Below are positions 1-6,377 of a stretch of DNA of 9,234 bases, piece by piece. A program made the position numbers and the translations under genes. Every line of letters begins with the position of its first letter. Positions within the stretch are counted from its first letter, which is position 1. The notes under the pieces were generated by a model. It saw only the letters and a program-made list of their open reading frames with translations. It was not told the origin of the DNA and searched no databases. The DNA is from an uncultured Clostridium sp. (lineage in GTDB: Bacteria > Bacillota > Clostridia > Lachnospirales > Lachnospiraceae). The DNA is taken from contig CAUCIO010000085.1 in NCBI GenBank assembly GCA_958442925.1, forward strand, positions 1 to 9,234, read 5' to 3'.

Positions 1-13
1 CATTACTATTTGT

Positions 14-32
14 GCCGCCAGCCAACGGCGGC
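14..32 (+). promoter_or_regulatory. GC-rich leader hairpin just before the binding-protein ribosome site
   Basis: A perfect 6-bp dyad, GCCGCC (14-19) and GGCGGC (27-32), encloses a 7-nt loop and ends six bases before the GGAG ribosome binding site at 38-41. There is no T-run after it, so it is not a terminator. It could be an mRNA-stabilising or translation-modulating leader hairpin, or simply chance. The upstream promoter region is outside the window, so the transcription start is unknown. Confidence 0.25.
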
Positions 33-47
33 GGAATGGAGATTTTT

Positions 48-887
48 ATGAAAAAGAAAATGTTAGCATTATCCATGGCAGTTCTTATGGCAGCATCCTT
101 AGCAGGATGTTCTTCAGGAACAAAGGAGGCAGAGACCACAGCGGCAGCTTCAGAGGCTGGCACTGAGGCAGCAGAGAGCAAGGAAGAGACAAAGGCTGAC
201 GCTGCAGAGGAGGAAAAGACTGCAGAGGGCGGCTCTCTGGTTGTAGGTACAAATGCTACTTTCCCGCCTTATGAGTATTACGAGGGAGATGAAATCGTAG
301 GAATCGATGTGGAGATTGCTCAGGCTATCGGTGAGAAGCTTGGTATGGAGGTGACGGTGGAGGATATGGAGTTTGACGCTCTGATTCCGGCTCTTGCAAG
401 CAATAAGGTAGATATTGTGGCAGCAGGCATGACTGTAACTCCAGAGAGAGAGAAATCTGTAAACTTCACAGATACCTATGCGACAGCAGCTCAGGTTATT
501 ATTGTAAAGAAGGGCAGCGATATCGCTTCCTCCGAGGATCTGGAGGGAAAGATTCTGGGAGTTCAGCTGGGAACCACAGGAGACGGCCTGGCAAGCGGCA
601 TTGAGGGAGCTCAGGTAGAGCGTTTCAATAAATATTTCGAGGCTATCCAGTCTGTCCTTCAGGGCAAGATTGACGCTGTAGTCATTGACAGCGCTCCGGC
701 TAAAGCCTTTGCTGAGAAAGATGAAAACCTTGTGATCCTGGACGAGGCATTATCTTCTGAGGATTACGCTATGGCAATTAATAAAGATAATACAGAGCTT
801 CTCGACAAGGTGAATGCAGCGATTGCAGAGCTTGATGAAGAGGGAACTCTGGACGAAATTATTGACAAGTATATCCCGGCAGAATAA
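48..887 (+). CDS. Polar amino acid ABC transporter substrate-binding lipoprotein (family 3)
   Basis: This is the extracytoplasmic receptor of the importer encoded by the next two genes; it captures an amino acid and delivers it to the permease. The 279-residue protein starts at ATG 48, chosen because GGAG (38-41) sits six bases upstream and because this start gives a clean lipoprotein signal: lysines 2-4, a hydrophobic core, and lipobox L18-A-G-C21, with C21 as the lipidated residue. Upstream in-frame ATGs at 12 and 36 would put non-signal residues first. Residues 22-62 are a low-complexity Ala/Glu/Thr/Lys tether. The SBP family 3 fold runs from about 64 to 279. It has the GIDVEIAQAI segment (85-94), TVTPER ending at R134, which in this family binds the ligand carboxylate, QLGTT (173-177), and D214 in VVIDSAPA, which binds the amino group. 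The backbone-binding residues are present. The side-chain specificity (basic amino acid, glutamine, cystine or other) cannot be decided from sequence alone. Confidence 0.93.
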   Translation: MKKKMLALSMAVLMAASLAGCSSGTKEAETTAAASEAGTEAAESKEETKADAAEEEKTAEGGSLVVGTNATFPPYEYYEGDEIVGIDVEIAQAIGEKLGMEVTVEDMEFDALIPALASNKVDIVAAGMTVTPEREKSVNFTDTYATAAQVIIVKKGSDIASSEDLEGKILGVQLGTTGDGLASGIEGAQVERFNKYFEAIQSVLQGKIDAVVIDSAPAKAFAEKDENLVILDEALSSEDYAMAINKDNTELLDKVNAAIAELDEEGTLDEIIDKYIPAE

Positions 888-910
888 TAACAGGGAAAGA
901 GACAGAGATT

Positions 911-1603
911 ATGTGGAATCAGTTTGTGGATACCTTTACCAGAAATTTTATTGACGGCGGAAACTGGCATTACATTGTGGAAGGCCTGTTCAATACTCTT
1001 AAAATTACATTTTTTGCAGTACTGCTGGGAATTGTCATTGGTCTGATTGTAGGAATTATCCGCTCTTCTTATGAGAAGACGCACAAGCTAAAGGTGCTTA
1101 ATTTCCTCTGCAATATCTATCTGACCGTGTTCAGGGGGACACCTGTTCTGGTACAGATTTTAATTATCAACTATGTTATTTTTGCCAGCGTGAGAATCGA
1201 TAAGATACTGGTGGCTGTACTTGCCTTTGGAATTAACTCAGGAGCCTATGTGGCTGAGATTTTCCGCAGCGGAATCATGTCCATTGACAGCGGACAGTTT
1301 GAGGCCGGACGAAGCCTGGGCTTTAATTATCCCCAGACTATGTGGTACATTATTATGCCCCAGGCATTTAAGAATGTTCTGCCTGCCCTGTGCAATGAAT
1401 TTATTGCCCTGTTAAAGGAAACCTCTATTGCCGGATATATCGGTATTCAGGATCTGACCAAGGGCGGAGATATTATCAGAAGCCTTACTTACAGCGCTTT
1501 TATGCCTTTGCTGGCAGTTGCGGCTCTGTATCTGGTTATTGTAATGATTTTTACCCAGTTAATTAAGATTCTGGAAAGGAGGCTGAGACAGAGTGAGCAC
1601 TAA
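911..1603 (+). CDS. Polar amino acid ABC transporter permease, HisM/GlnP type
   Basis: This is the membrane-spanning channel subunit, which probably works as a homodimer because the operon has only one permease gene. The 230-residue protein starts 23 bases after the binding-protein stop, with a purine-rich AGGGAAAG at 892-899. Hydrophobic segments lie near residues 28-50, 66-92, 98-118, 150-168 and 195-217, giving about five helices, usual for this family. The family hallmark RGTPVLVQ is at 75-82. The cytoplasmic coupling loop EAGRSLG (131-137), followed by the IIMPQA region (147-152), is the EAA motif that docks on the ATPase. Its last 11 bases overlap the start of the ATPase gene, indicating one operon and coupled translation. 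Length and motifs are complete, with no sign of damage. Confidence 0.93.
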   Translation: MWNQFVDTFTRNFIDGGNWHYIVEGLFNTLKITFFAVLLGIVIGLIVGIIRSSYEKTHKLKVLNFLCNIYLTVFRGTPVLVQILIINYVIFASVRIDKILVAVLAFGINSGAYVAEIFRSGIMSIDSGQFEAGRSLGFNYPQTMWYIIMPQAFKNVLPALCNEFIALLKETSIAGYIGIQDLTKGGDIIRSLTYSAFMPLLAVAALYLVIVMIFTQLIKILERRLRQSEH

Positions 1604-2342
1604 TCAGACAGAACAGCCTTTAATCCAGGTAAAGCACTTGGAAAAGAGCTTTGGCTCTCTCAAGGTTTTAAAAGACGTTACAGTGGACATCTACAGAGGA
1701 GACGTAGTCTGCGTCATCGGAGCGTCCGGGTCGGGAAAGAGTACTTTCCTGCGCTGCTTAAACCGTCTGGAGGAGCCCACCGGAGGACAGATTTTCTTCG
1801 AGGGTGTGGATATTACAGACAAAAAGACAGATATTAACAAGCACCGCCAGAAGATGGGCATGGTGTTTCAGCAGTTTAATCTGTTCCCACATATGACGAT
1901 TATGGAGAATCTGACTCTGGCTCCCGTAAAGCTGCAGGGAAAGAAAAAAGAAGAGATTGAGCCGGAGGCTATGGAGCTTCTGGAGAGAGTCGGCCTGGCT
2001 GACCGCGCCAATGCTTATCCGGGTCAGCTGTCAGGAGGACAGAAGCAGAGAATTGCCATTGTCCGGGCCCTGTGTATGAAGCCGGATGTGATGCTGTTTG
2101 ATGAGCCTACCTCTGCTCTGGACCCGGAGATGGTCGGAGAGGTTCTGGGCGTTATGAAGGATCTGGCGGATGAGAAGATGACTATGGTGGTGGTAACTCA
2201 CGAGATGGGCTTTGCCAGAGAGGTAGCTACCCGTGTCATGTTCATGGACGGAGGCCACTTTGTGGAGGAGAATGCACCGGAAGAATTTTTCACTAATCCG
2301 AAGAACGAGAGGCTGAAAACCTTCCTGAGCAAGGTACTGTAG
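1593..2342 (+). CDS. Polar amino acid ABC transporter ATP-binding protein, GlnQ/HisP type
   Basis: This cytoplasmic ATPase drives uptake through the upstream permease. It is 249 residues and starts at GTG 1593, inside the permease 3' end. AAAGGAGG at 1575-1582, ten bases upstream, supports this non-ATG start. All nucleotide-binding motifs are present: Walker A GASGSGKST (43-51), Q-loop Q93/Q94 in VFQQFNLFPH, signature LSGGQ (146-150), Walker B VMLFDEP (166-172), D-loop SALD (174-177) and switch histidine H203. The NLFPHMT region after the Q-loop is typical of the polar amino acid subgroup rather than of drug exporters. It is the last gene of the operon; a strong terminator begins about 20 bases after its stop. 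Confidence 0.95.
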   Translation: MSTNQTEQPLIQVKHLEKSFGSLKVLKDVTVDIYRGDVVCVIGASGSGKSTFLRCLNRLEEPTGGQIFFEGVDITDKKTDINKHRQKMGMVFQQFNLFPHMTIMENLTLAPVKLQGKKKEEIEPEAMELLERVGLADRANAYPGQLSGGQKQRIAIVRALCMKPDVMLFDEPTSALDPEMVGEVLGVMKDLADEKMTMVVVTHEMGFAREVATRVMFMDGGHFVEENAPEEFFTNPKNERLKTFLSKVL

Positions 2343-2363
2343 CAGAAAGAGAAAAAGATAAAA

Positions 2364-2426
2364 AGGAGAAACCATTTTCCCTGTTCTAATGAAAGTCACA
2401 GGAAAACGGTTTCTCCTGTTTTTATT
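2364..2426. terminator. Bidirectional rho-independent terminator after the transporter operon
   Basis: The left arm (2364-2384, AGGAGAAACC then ATTTTCCCTGT) pairs with the right arm (2398-2417) over about 20 bp, with one mismatch and one bulged C around a 13-nt loop. On the plus strand the stem is followed by GTTTTTATT (2418-2426). Read on the minus strand the same stem is followed by a T-rich run (TTTTATCTTTTT, 2363-2352). It can therefore end the transporter mRNA and also stop minus-strand transcripts that run on from the recombinase genes. Confidence 0.88.
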
Positions 2427-2453
2427 GTGGCAGACAGAGAGACTTGGTATAAT
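2425..2453 (+). promoter_or_regulatory. Extended -10 sigma-A promoter for the lysE remnant
   Basis: The -10 box TATAAT (2448-2453) is a perfect consensus preceded by TGG, giving the extended TGn element. A weak -35, TTGTGG (2425-2430), lies 17 bp upstream and begins right in the T-run of the preceding terminator. Transcription would start near 2460, about 26 bases before the remnant's ATG. The promoter appears intact although its gene is broken. Confidence 0.65.
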
Positions 2454-2485
2454 TTCTTTATAGATGAAAAAGGGGGCGGTAGAAC

Positions 2486-2812
2486 ATGATATCAATTTAT
2501 CTTCAGGGGCTCTCCCTGGGACTTGCCTGCTTTCTTGGCATGGGCGCTCTGATGGAGGCTTTGCCGTGGCTGCAGAAAATTATTCTGGGAGGGGGAGGAG
2601 TGCTTGTCATTTACATAGGGTCTGGGCTGATTCGTTCCAAGGCAGATTTAAGCGGCGGAAAGAATGTGGAACGGCCGCTTTGGAAAATTGCAGGTTCTGC
2701 TTTTGTTGTGACATGGCTGAATCCACAGGCTTTGATTGATGGAACTCTGCCGCCCTTTTTAGCACTACCACGTAATAATCCGATCCAACAGCTCTTTCTG
2801 CTCTTTGCTTGA
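2486..2812 (+). pseudogene. Remnant of a LysE/ArgO-family amino acid exporter, internally deleted and 3' truncated
   Basis: An intact LysE-family exporter is a membrane protein of roughly 200 residues that exports basic amino acids or similar substrates. This reading frame has 108 codons and a purine-rich AGGGGGCGG site (about 2471-2479) before ATG 2486. Residues 1-14 match the usual LysE start, MxxxLQGLxLGLA. Residue 15 onward (CFLGMGALMEALPWLQ) matches a part that normally lies some 40 residues later, so the segment with the end of the first helix and the second helix is missing without a frame change. A later block, VVTWLNPQALIDGT (residues 75-88), is typical of the family, but the match ends there, near base 2748. 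The last 20 or so codons are non-family sequence read antisense through the end of the neighbouring recombinase gene, with a 48-bp convergent overlap. The C-terminal helices are absent, so transport function is very unlikely. Family identity is confident; the exact deletion size comes from remembered family consensus. Confidence 0.8.
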
Positions 2813-3592
2813 GCGGGTCAGATAGATTCTGGTGGTTTCAATGCTGTCATGGCCCATCAGATCTGCCAGGAGAGAGATGTCATTATATTTTTTCAGAAAG
2901 TTTTTGGCAAAGCGATGGCGAAAGGAATGGGGATACACTGTATCCGGATCGATCCGGTACCGGACAGCCAGGTGCTTCAGCTGAATAGCCACTCCACGGG
3001 AGGTAATCACCTGGCCGTGCTGGTTCAGGAAAATAAATCCGCTTGCAATGCCTTTTTCAGAGAACCAGGCAAGGGCTTCGTCACAGAGACGGCGGGGGAG
3101 ATAGAGACGCCGCACCTTGCCGCCCTTGGTGTACAGATCCAGATGGCCGCTTTTTAAGTTTTCAATTTTAATCTGCAGCAGTTCGCTGATTCTGGCTCCG
3201 GTGGCTCCCAGAAAGCGGACGACAAAATACCAGTAAAAATTGTGATCCTGCTTGAGACGCCGTTTTAGCTTTTCGTAGTCCCTCTGGGAGATAACAGAGT
3301 CCAGATAGGTGCATTGCTGCTGCTTGACTGGTTCCAGGCGGAAGGAGACATGGAGGCTGTCCAGAAAGCAGTTGACGGCATAAATCCGTGTGTTGACCGT
3401 GTTAACCCGGTAATGTTCCAGAAGATAGGCGCGGTAGGCACGCAGATTGGCAGTAGTTAACTGGCTGAAGAGGGAAGCGTAAAGCCGGAGGGCGCAGAGA
3501 TAGGAATGTATGGTATTAGGGCTTTTTCCCTGCCGTTTTAAATAAGTTGTAAAATGTTCCAGACATTCGTCTAAATTCAGATCAATATTCAC
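2765..3592 (-). CDS. Tyrosine recombinase, second of a tandem pair
   Basis: This is a site-specific recombinase that cuts and rejoins DNA through a tyrosine-DNA intermediate. The 275-residue protein starts at GTG 3592, which directly follows the TAG stop of the upstream recombinase (TAG-GTG), so translation is probably coupled. Residues 1-90 form the SAM-like core-binding domain (SPNTIHSYLCALR, 24-36). The catalytic domain has R134 in TGARISE, a strand lysine K156 or K159 in TKGGKVRR, H222 and R225 in HSFRHR, H248 in MGHDS and nucleophile Y257 in TTRIYL. The full catalytic set is present. It is clearly related to its partner, most strongly in the HSFRHRFAK and IETTRIYL regions. The short, compact size resembles XerC/D-like and integron-like enzymes rather than phage integrases with an added arm-binding domain. 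The target site is unknown. No own terminator is visible; run-on transcripts would cross the lysE remnant antisense to the bidirectional terminator at 2364-2426. Confidence 0.92.
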   Translation of the reverse strand: MNIDLNLDECLEHFTTYLKRQGKSPNTIHSYLCALRLYASLFSQLTTANLRAYRAYLLEHYRVNTVNTRIYAVNCFLDSLHVSFRLEPVKQQQCTYLDSVISQRDYEKLKRRLKQDHNFYWYFVVRFLGATGARISELLQIKIENLKSGHLDLYTKGGKVRRLYLPRRLCDEALAWFSEKGIASGFIFLNQHGQVITSRGVAIQLKHLAVRYRIDPDTVYPHSFRHRFAKNFLKKYNDISLLADLMGHDSIETTRIYLTRSSKEQKELLDRIITW

Positions 3593-4507
3593 CTACCAGT
3601 CCACCACCTTGTTGACAATTTCATACTGTTCATTGCTGGAACGGCGCAGATAGATACGCGTCGTCTCTATGGTTTTATGTCCCAGGAGATCTGAGAGCAG
3701 GGAAATGTCGCCGCATTTTTCGATGAAGCTTTTTGCGAAGCGGTGACGGAAGGAGTGGGGGTGCACCACATCAGGATTAATTCCGTAGAGCACGGCCAGA
3801 GTTTTCAGCTGTCCCCGTATGCCGGATGGGGTAATGCGGCGTCCAAACCGATTCAAAAAGATGTCCCCTCTATGTATTCCTGAGGCCTGAAGCCAGAGCA
3901 GGGCATCTGTGCGGAGAGCCCTGGGAATATAAATCCGCCTCGTTTTATTTCCCTTGGAATAGATTTCCTTAAAGCCTTTTTCAATGTCCTCTGCCTGGAA
4001 AAGGATTACCTCGCTGACACGGGCGCCGGTGGCAGCCATAAAACGGATTAAAAAATAGTAGAGATACCGCTTGTCCCGCAGCAGGCAGGACTTTAAATAT
4101 TCATAATCTGCCTCGCTGATTACATTTTCCAGATAATTTTTTTGCTGAATCCGCACCAGGGACAGTTTTTTGGGCTTTTCCCGGATAAATTCCAGATAAG
4201 CGTTCAGAGCCCGGAGACGCAGGTTGACTGTCTGAGGCTTGTAATGCTCTAAAAGAAATACCTTGTACAGATGAAGGCTGGAGAAATCGGCCTGATGGTA
4301 GCGGCAGAGAAACTGGCGCAGGGCATAGGAATAGGCCTGGACTGTGTTAGGGGCCATGTTTCTGGATACCAGATATTGACGGAATTCACTGATTTTTAAA
4401 TCGATATCCTTCATCTGACGGGAAAGAGTTTCTTTGTCTGCTTCATTCAGACGAGAGGCCGGCAGGGAAGGCTGGACAGGCGGAAGCTGGCTGACGGGTA
4501 ATGCCAT
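3593..4507 (-). CDS. Tyrosine recombinase, first of a tandem pair
   Basis: This 304-residue recombinase is the first gene of the two-gene minus-strand operon. The start at 4507 is supported by AGAGGAG six to twelve bases upstream. An internal ATG at 4414 (residue 32) aligns with the partner's first residue but has no ribosome site. Residues 1-31 are therefore a real Pro-rich extension absent from the partner. Residues 35-125 form the core-binding domain (APNTVQAYSYALR, 52-64). The catalytic residues are complete: R163 (TGARVSE), K185 or K188 (SKGNKTRR), H251 and R254 (HSFRHR), H277 (LGHKT) and Y286 (TTRIYL). It is transcribed divergently from the polysaccharide operon across a 239-bp control region, a layout suited to a recombinase acting on, or co-inherited with, surface-glycan genes. 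Two co-expressed paralogues suggest a heterotetramer, as for XerC/XerD, but this is inference. Confidence 0.92.
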   Translation of the reverse strand: MALPVSQLPPVQPSLPASRLNEADKETLSRQMKDIDLKISEFRQYLVSRNMAPNTVQAYSYALRQFLCRYHQADFSSLHLYKVFLLEHYKPQTVNLRLRALNAYLEFIREKPKKLSLVRIQQKNYLENVISEADYEYLKSCLLRDKRYLYYFLIRFMAATGARVSEVILFQAEDIEKGFKEIYSKGNKTRRIYIPRALRTDALLWLQASGIHRGDIFLNRFGRRITPSGIRGQLKTLAVLYGINPDVVHPHSFRHRFAKSFIEKCGDISLLSDLLGHKTIETTRIYLRRSSNEQYEIVNKVVDW

Positions 4508-4531
4508 AAAAATCTCCTCTTCATTCTATTA

Positions 4532-4585
4532 TTTCTGTTTTTGTAGCTCAGTTTCTGTATTTTTGTTCTATATTTCAGTTTTTAT
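4532..4585. repeat. Three-copy iterated motif in the recombinase leader
   Basis: Three related T-rich units occur at regular spacing: TTTCTGTTTTTG (4532-4543), TTTCTGTATTTTTG (4552-4565) and TTTCAGTTTTTAT (4573-4585). Unit starts are 20 and 21 bp apart, about two turns of the helix, so all face the same side of the DNA. On the recombinase mRNA strand they read as CAAAAACAGAAA-like repeats in the 5' untranslated leader. They could be protein-binding sites, bent DNA, or an RNA leader element. T-richness makes some similarity cheap, so confidence in function is low. Confidence 0.5.
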
Positions 4586-4611
4586 ATACCAATTATGGAA
4601 ATTACCGTATA
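4585..4611. promoter_or_regulatory. Imperfect 27-bp dyad at the recombinase transcription start
   Basis: The outer 5 bp are a perfect inverted repeat, TATAC (4585-4589) and GTATA (4607-4611). Inner AATT blocks at 4591-4594 and 4600-4603 add further, slightly offset symmetry. The element abuts the recombinase -10 box and covers the predicted start near 4605. Its 27-bp length is similar to Xer-type core sites, but inner arm identity is poor. A repressor operator is an equally good reading. Confidence 0.35.
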
Positions 4612-4640
4612 ACTATAACATTCTGCTGTTTGAAAATCAA
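4612..4640 (-). promoter_or_regulatory. Divergent sigma-A promoter for the tandem recombinases
   Basis: Read on the minus strand, -35 TTGATT (4640-4635) is followed after 17 bp by -10 TATAGT (4617-4612), with TG one base before the -10 (extended -10). The predicted start near 4605 gives a leader of about 98 nt before the recombinase ATG. Close match to consensus and ideal spacing make this the best promoter for the pair. Confidence 0.68.
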
Positions 4641-4646
4641 GACTGG

Positions 4647-4687
4647 AACAGGAAAACAAGGGCTTCTTTTCTTGCGCCCGGCCTGTT
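4647..4687. promoter_or_regulatory. Nested dyad between the two divergent promoters
   Basis: AACAGG (4647-4652) pairs with CCTGTT (4682-4687), and inside it GGGC (4660-4663) pairs with GCCC (4676-4679). The element lies between the two -35 boxes and covers the -35 of the polysaccharide promoter. Its position suits a shared operator for both transcription units. No T-run follows, so it is not a terminator. The arms are short, so this is tentative. Confidence 0.3.
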
Positions 4688-4700
4688 TAAGTGATATACT
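4672..4700 (+). promoter_or_regulatory. Extended -10 promoter of the polysaccharide operon
   Basis: The -10 box TATACT (4695-4700) is preceded by TGA, giving the TGn extension. A poor -35, TTGCGC (4672-4677), lies 17 bp upstream. The predicted start near 4707 leaves a 40-nt leader before ATG 4747 and excludes the in-frame ATG at 4630 as start codon. A small ATACT/AGTAT dyad (4696-4700, 4706-4710) overlaps the -10 and start site. The weak -35 suggests need for an activator or modest expression. Confidence 0.62.
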
Positions 4701-4746
4701 AAATCAGTATGCAATTAGGTTCAAAATAATTGACAGGGAGAATTTT

Positions 4747-6357
4747 ATGAGCAGTAATCTGATTAAGCAGGCGGCAGAGGAGAGGCAGCCCTGGCGCGGT
4801 ATGGAGCTTGCAGCCAGCGTATATACTCTGGCGCTACTGTGCATCTTTCCTTTTGTGGTGCATAACAAATATTTCGATATTCTTCCCACAAAATATCAGG
4901 CCTACGCAGTGCTTACGTGCGCAGCCCTGATTTTTACTGTGATTTATCTGATCGCCAGCGGTGCGGCAGTGCGTGGGATTCAGTCGCTTCGGAAGGGAAG
5001 CTGGAAGGGGCATCTGAGCGTTGTAGACTGGAGTGTTCTGGCCTTTGAAGCGATTATTATTATTTCGACGCTTCAGTCAGAGTTTCCATATGAGTCCTTC
5101 TGGGGAAACGAGGGACGCTATACAGGGCTTTTTACTATGTCGCTGTATGTGTTTTCCTACTTTTTCATCAGCCATTTTCTTAGATGGAAAAACTGGTATC
5201 TGGATGCGTTCTTAGGCGGCGGGATATTAGCCTGCCTGTGGGGAATTACCGATTACTTCCGGATGGATATTTTTCATTTTAAGGAGAGGATTGCATCGAA
5301 TGCAGACTCCTTTACATCGTCTTTTGGAAATATTAATACCTACACAATTTATGTGGCCATGGTGATCGCCGTTGCTGCGGCGCTCTTTGTGACTTCCCAG
5401 TCGGTATGGCGTTCTTTCTATTATTATATCTGCTTTGTAATCGGAATGTTTGCCATTATTATGGGTGAAAGTGACAATGCGTACCTGTCTTTGGGAATCC
5501 TGTTCGCCCTTCTGCCTCTTTATACATTTACGAAGGGACAGGCAGTCCGGCGGTATGCAGTGCTTACAGCTACGATTTTTACTATTGCCAGGTGCATTGA
5601 GTGGATTAATGTCACCTATGCTGATACAGTGATTGGAATTAACAGCCTATTTTCTTTCCTGGCAGGCCATGATAAGATTATGGTGATGATTGGTGTTTCC
5701 TGGGCCCTTGCGGCAGCTCTGTATCTGCTCAAGTTTGCGGTGAAAAAGGAATCAAAGACTGTTCTTCTGGCGCTTCGGATTGGCTGGGGAGTGCTTCTGG
5801 CAGCAGCTTTCGCTGCAGTGTGCTGGATGCTTTATGACGCTAATTTTGCAGGCCATCAGGACAGATATCAGGCCATTGCAAAATATATTGTGTTTAATGA
5901 CAACTGGGGAACCAACAGAGGCTTTGCCTGGAGAATTTCCTGGGAAAACTTTAAGAACTTTCCGCTGCTCCATAAGATATTCGGCTTTGGCCCCGATACC
6001 TTTGGAATTATCACCACCTTTAATAATTACAAGGAAATGAGCGAGATTTACCATGTCACCTTTGACAATGCCCATAACGAATATCTGCACTTTCTGCTTA
6101 CCATAGGAGCGGCTGGCCTTGCGGCATACCTGTCCTTCCTGGTATCAGCCTTTGTGAAGATGACGGGGAGGGCAGCAAAAAATCCTCTGATTCTGGCTTC
6201 GCTCCTGGCTTTTGCCTGCTACTGCACCCAGGCTGTTGTCAACCTGAGCGTGCCGATTACAGCTCCTTTTATGTGGGCGTTTTTAGCCATGGGACTGGCT
6301 ATTGTCAGAGCAGAAAATAAGCAGAAAGCCTCAGAGGAAATAAGCGCAGAGAAATGA
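4747..6357 (+). CDS. O-antigen ligase / Wzy-polymerase family membrane protein
   Basis: Members of this family polymerise lipid-linked glycan repeats or transfer finished glycans to an acceptor on the outer face of the membrane. Start ATG 4747 is chosen over 4630 because AGGGAG (4735-4740) precedes it by six bases and the promoter lies between the two. The 536-residue protein has about twelve to fourteen hydrophobic segments, from residue 19 to 521. The Wzy_C-type features are a GNINTYTIY segment (194-202), a large polar loop of about 365-445 carrying R391 and R396, the KIFGFGPDTFG stretch (410-420), and AHNEYL (442-447). The HN pair at 443-444 matches the catalytic histidine region known in WaaL-type ligases. 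The C-terminal helices with SVPITAPFMWAFLAMGLA also fit the family. Polymerase and ligase cannot be separated by sequence. It is followed after 20 bases by a nucleotide-sugar dehydratase gene, which supports a role in capsule, EPS or protein glycan. Confidence 0.85.
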   Translation: MSSNLIKQAAEERQPWRGMELAASVYTLALLCIFPFVVHNKYFDILPTKYQAYAVLTCAALIFTVIYLIASGAAVRGIQSLRKGSWKGHLSVVDWSVLAFEAIIIISTLQSEFPYESFWGNEGRYTGLFTMSLYVFSYFFISHFLRWKNWYLDAFLGGGILACLWGITDYFRMDIFHFKERIASNADSFTSSFGNINTYTIYVAMVIAVAAALFVTSQSVWRSFYYYICFVIGMFAIIMGESDNAYLSLGILFALLPLYTFTKGQAVRRYAVLTATIFTIARCIEWINVTYADTVIGINSLFSFLAGHDKIMVMIGVSWALAAALYLLKFAVKKESKTVLLALRIGWGVLLAAAFAAVCWMLYDANFAGHQDRYQAIAKYIVFNDNWGTNRGFAWRISWENFKNFPLLHKIFGFGPDTFGIITTFNNYKEMSEIYHVTFDNAHNEYLHFLLTIGAAGLAAYLSFLVSAFVKMTGRAAKNPLILASLLAFACYCTQAVVNLSVPITAPFMWAFLAMGLAIVRAENKQKASEEISAEK

Positions 6358-6377
6358 GAAGGATGTTGTAAATTACC

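Noticed and set aside
12..47. Upstream in-frame start codons for the binding protein at 12 and 36.
   Set aside because: They would place non-signal residues before the lipoprotein signal, and the ATG at 36 overlaps the ribosome site used by ATG 48.
2464..2739. An alternative 91-codon frame overlapping the lysE remnant, and other overlapping frames inside the large genes.
   Set aside because: They have no family-like sequence and no ribosome site, and lie in shadow frames of genes with clear motifs.
4630..4746. Longer N-terminus of the ligase/Wzy protein from ATG 4630.
   Set aside because: The predicted promoter and its start site lie inside this stretch, and only ATG 4747 has a ribosome site at proper distance.
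4505..4749. A 13-bp inverted repeat with one mismatch (CATAAAAATCTCC at 4505-4517 and its counterpart at 4737-4749) flanking the whole divergent promoter region, as expected for an invertible promoter.
   Set aside because: Both arms are just the ribosome site, spacer and start codon of the two divergent genes. The same GGAGATTTTTATG also occurs at the unrelated binding-protein start (38-50), so it reflects a common start-region style in this genome.
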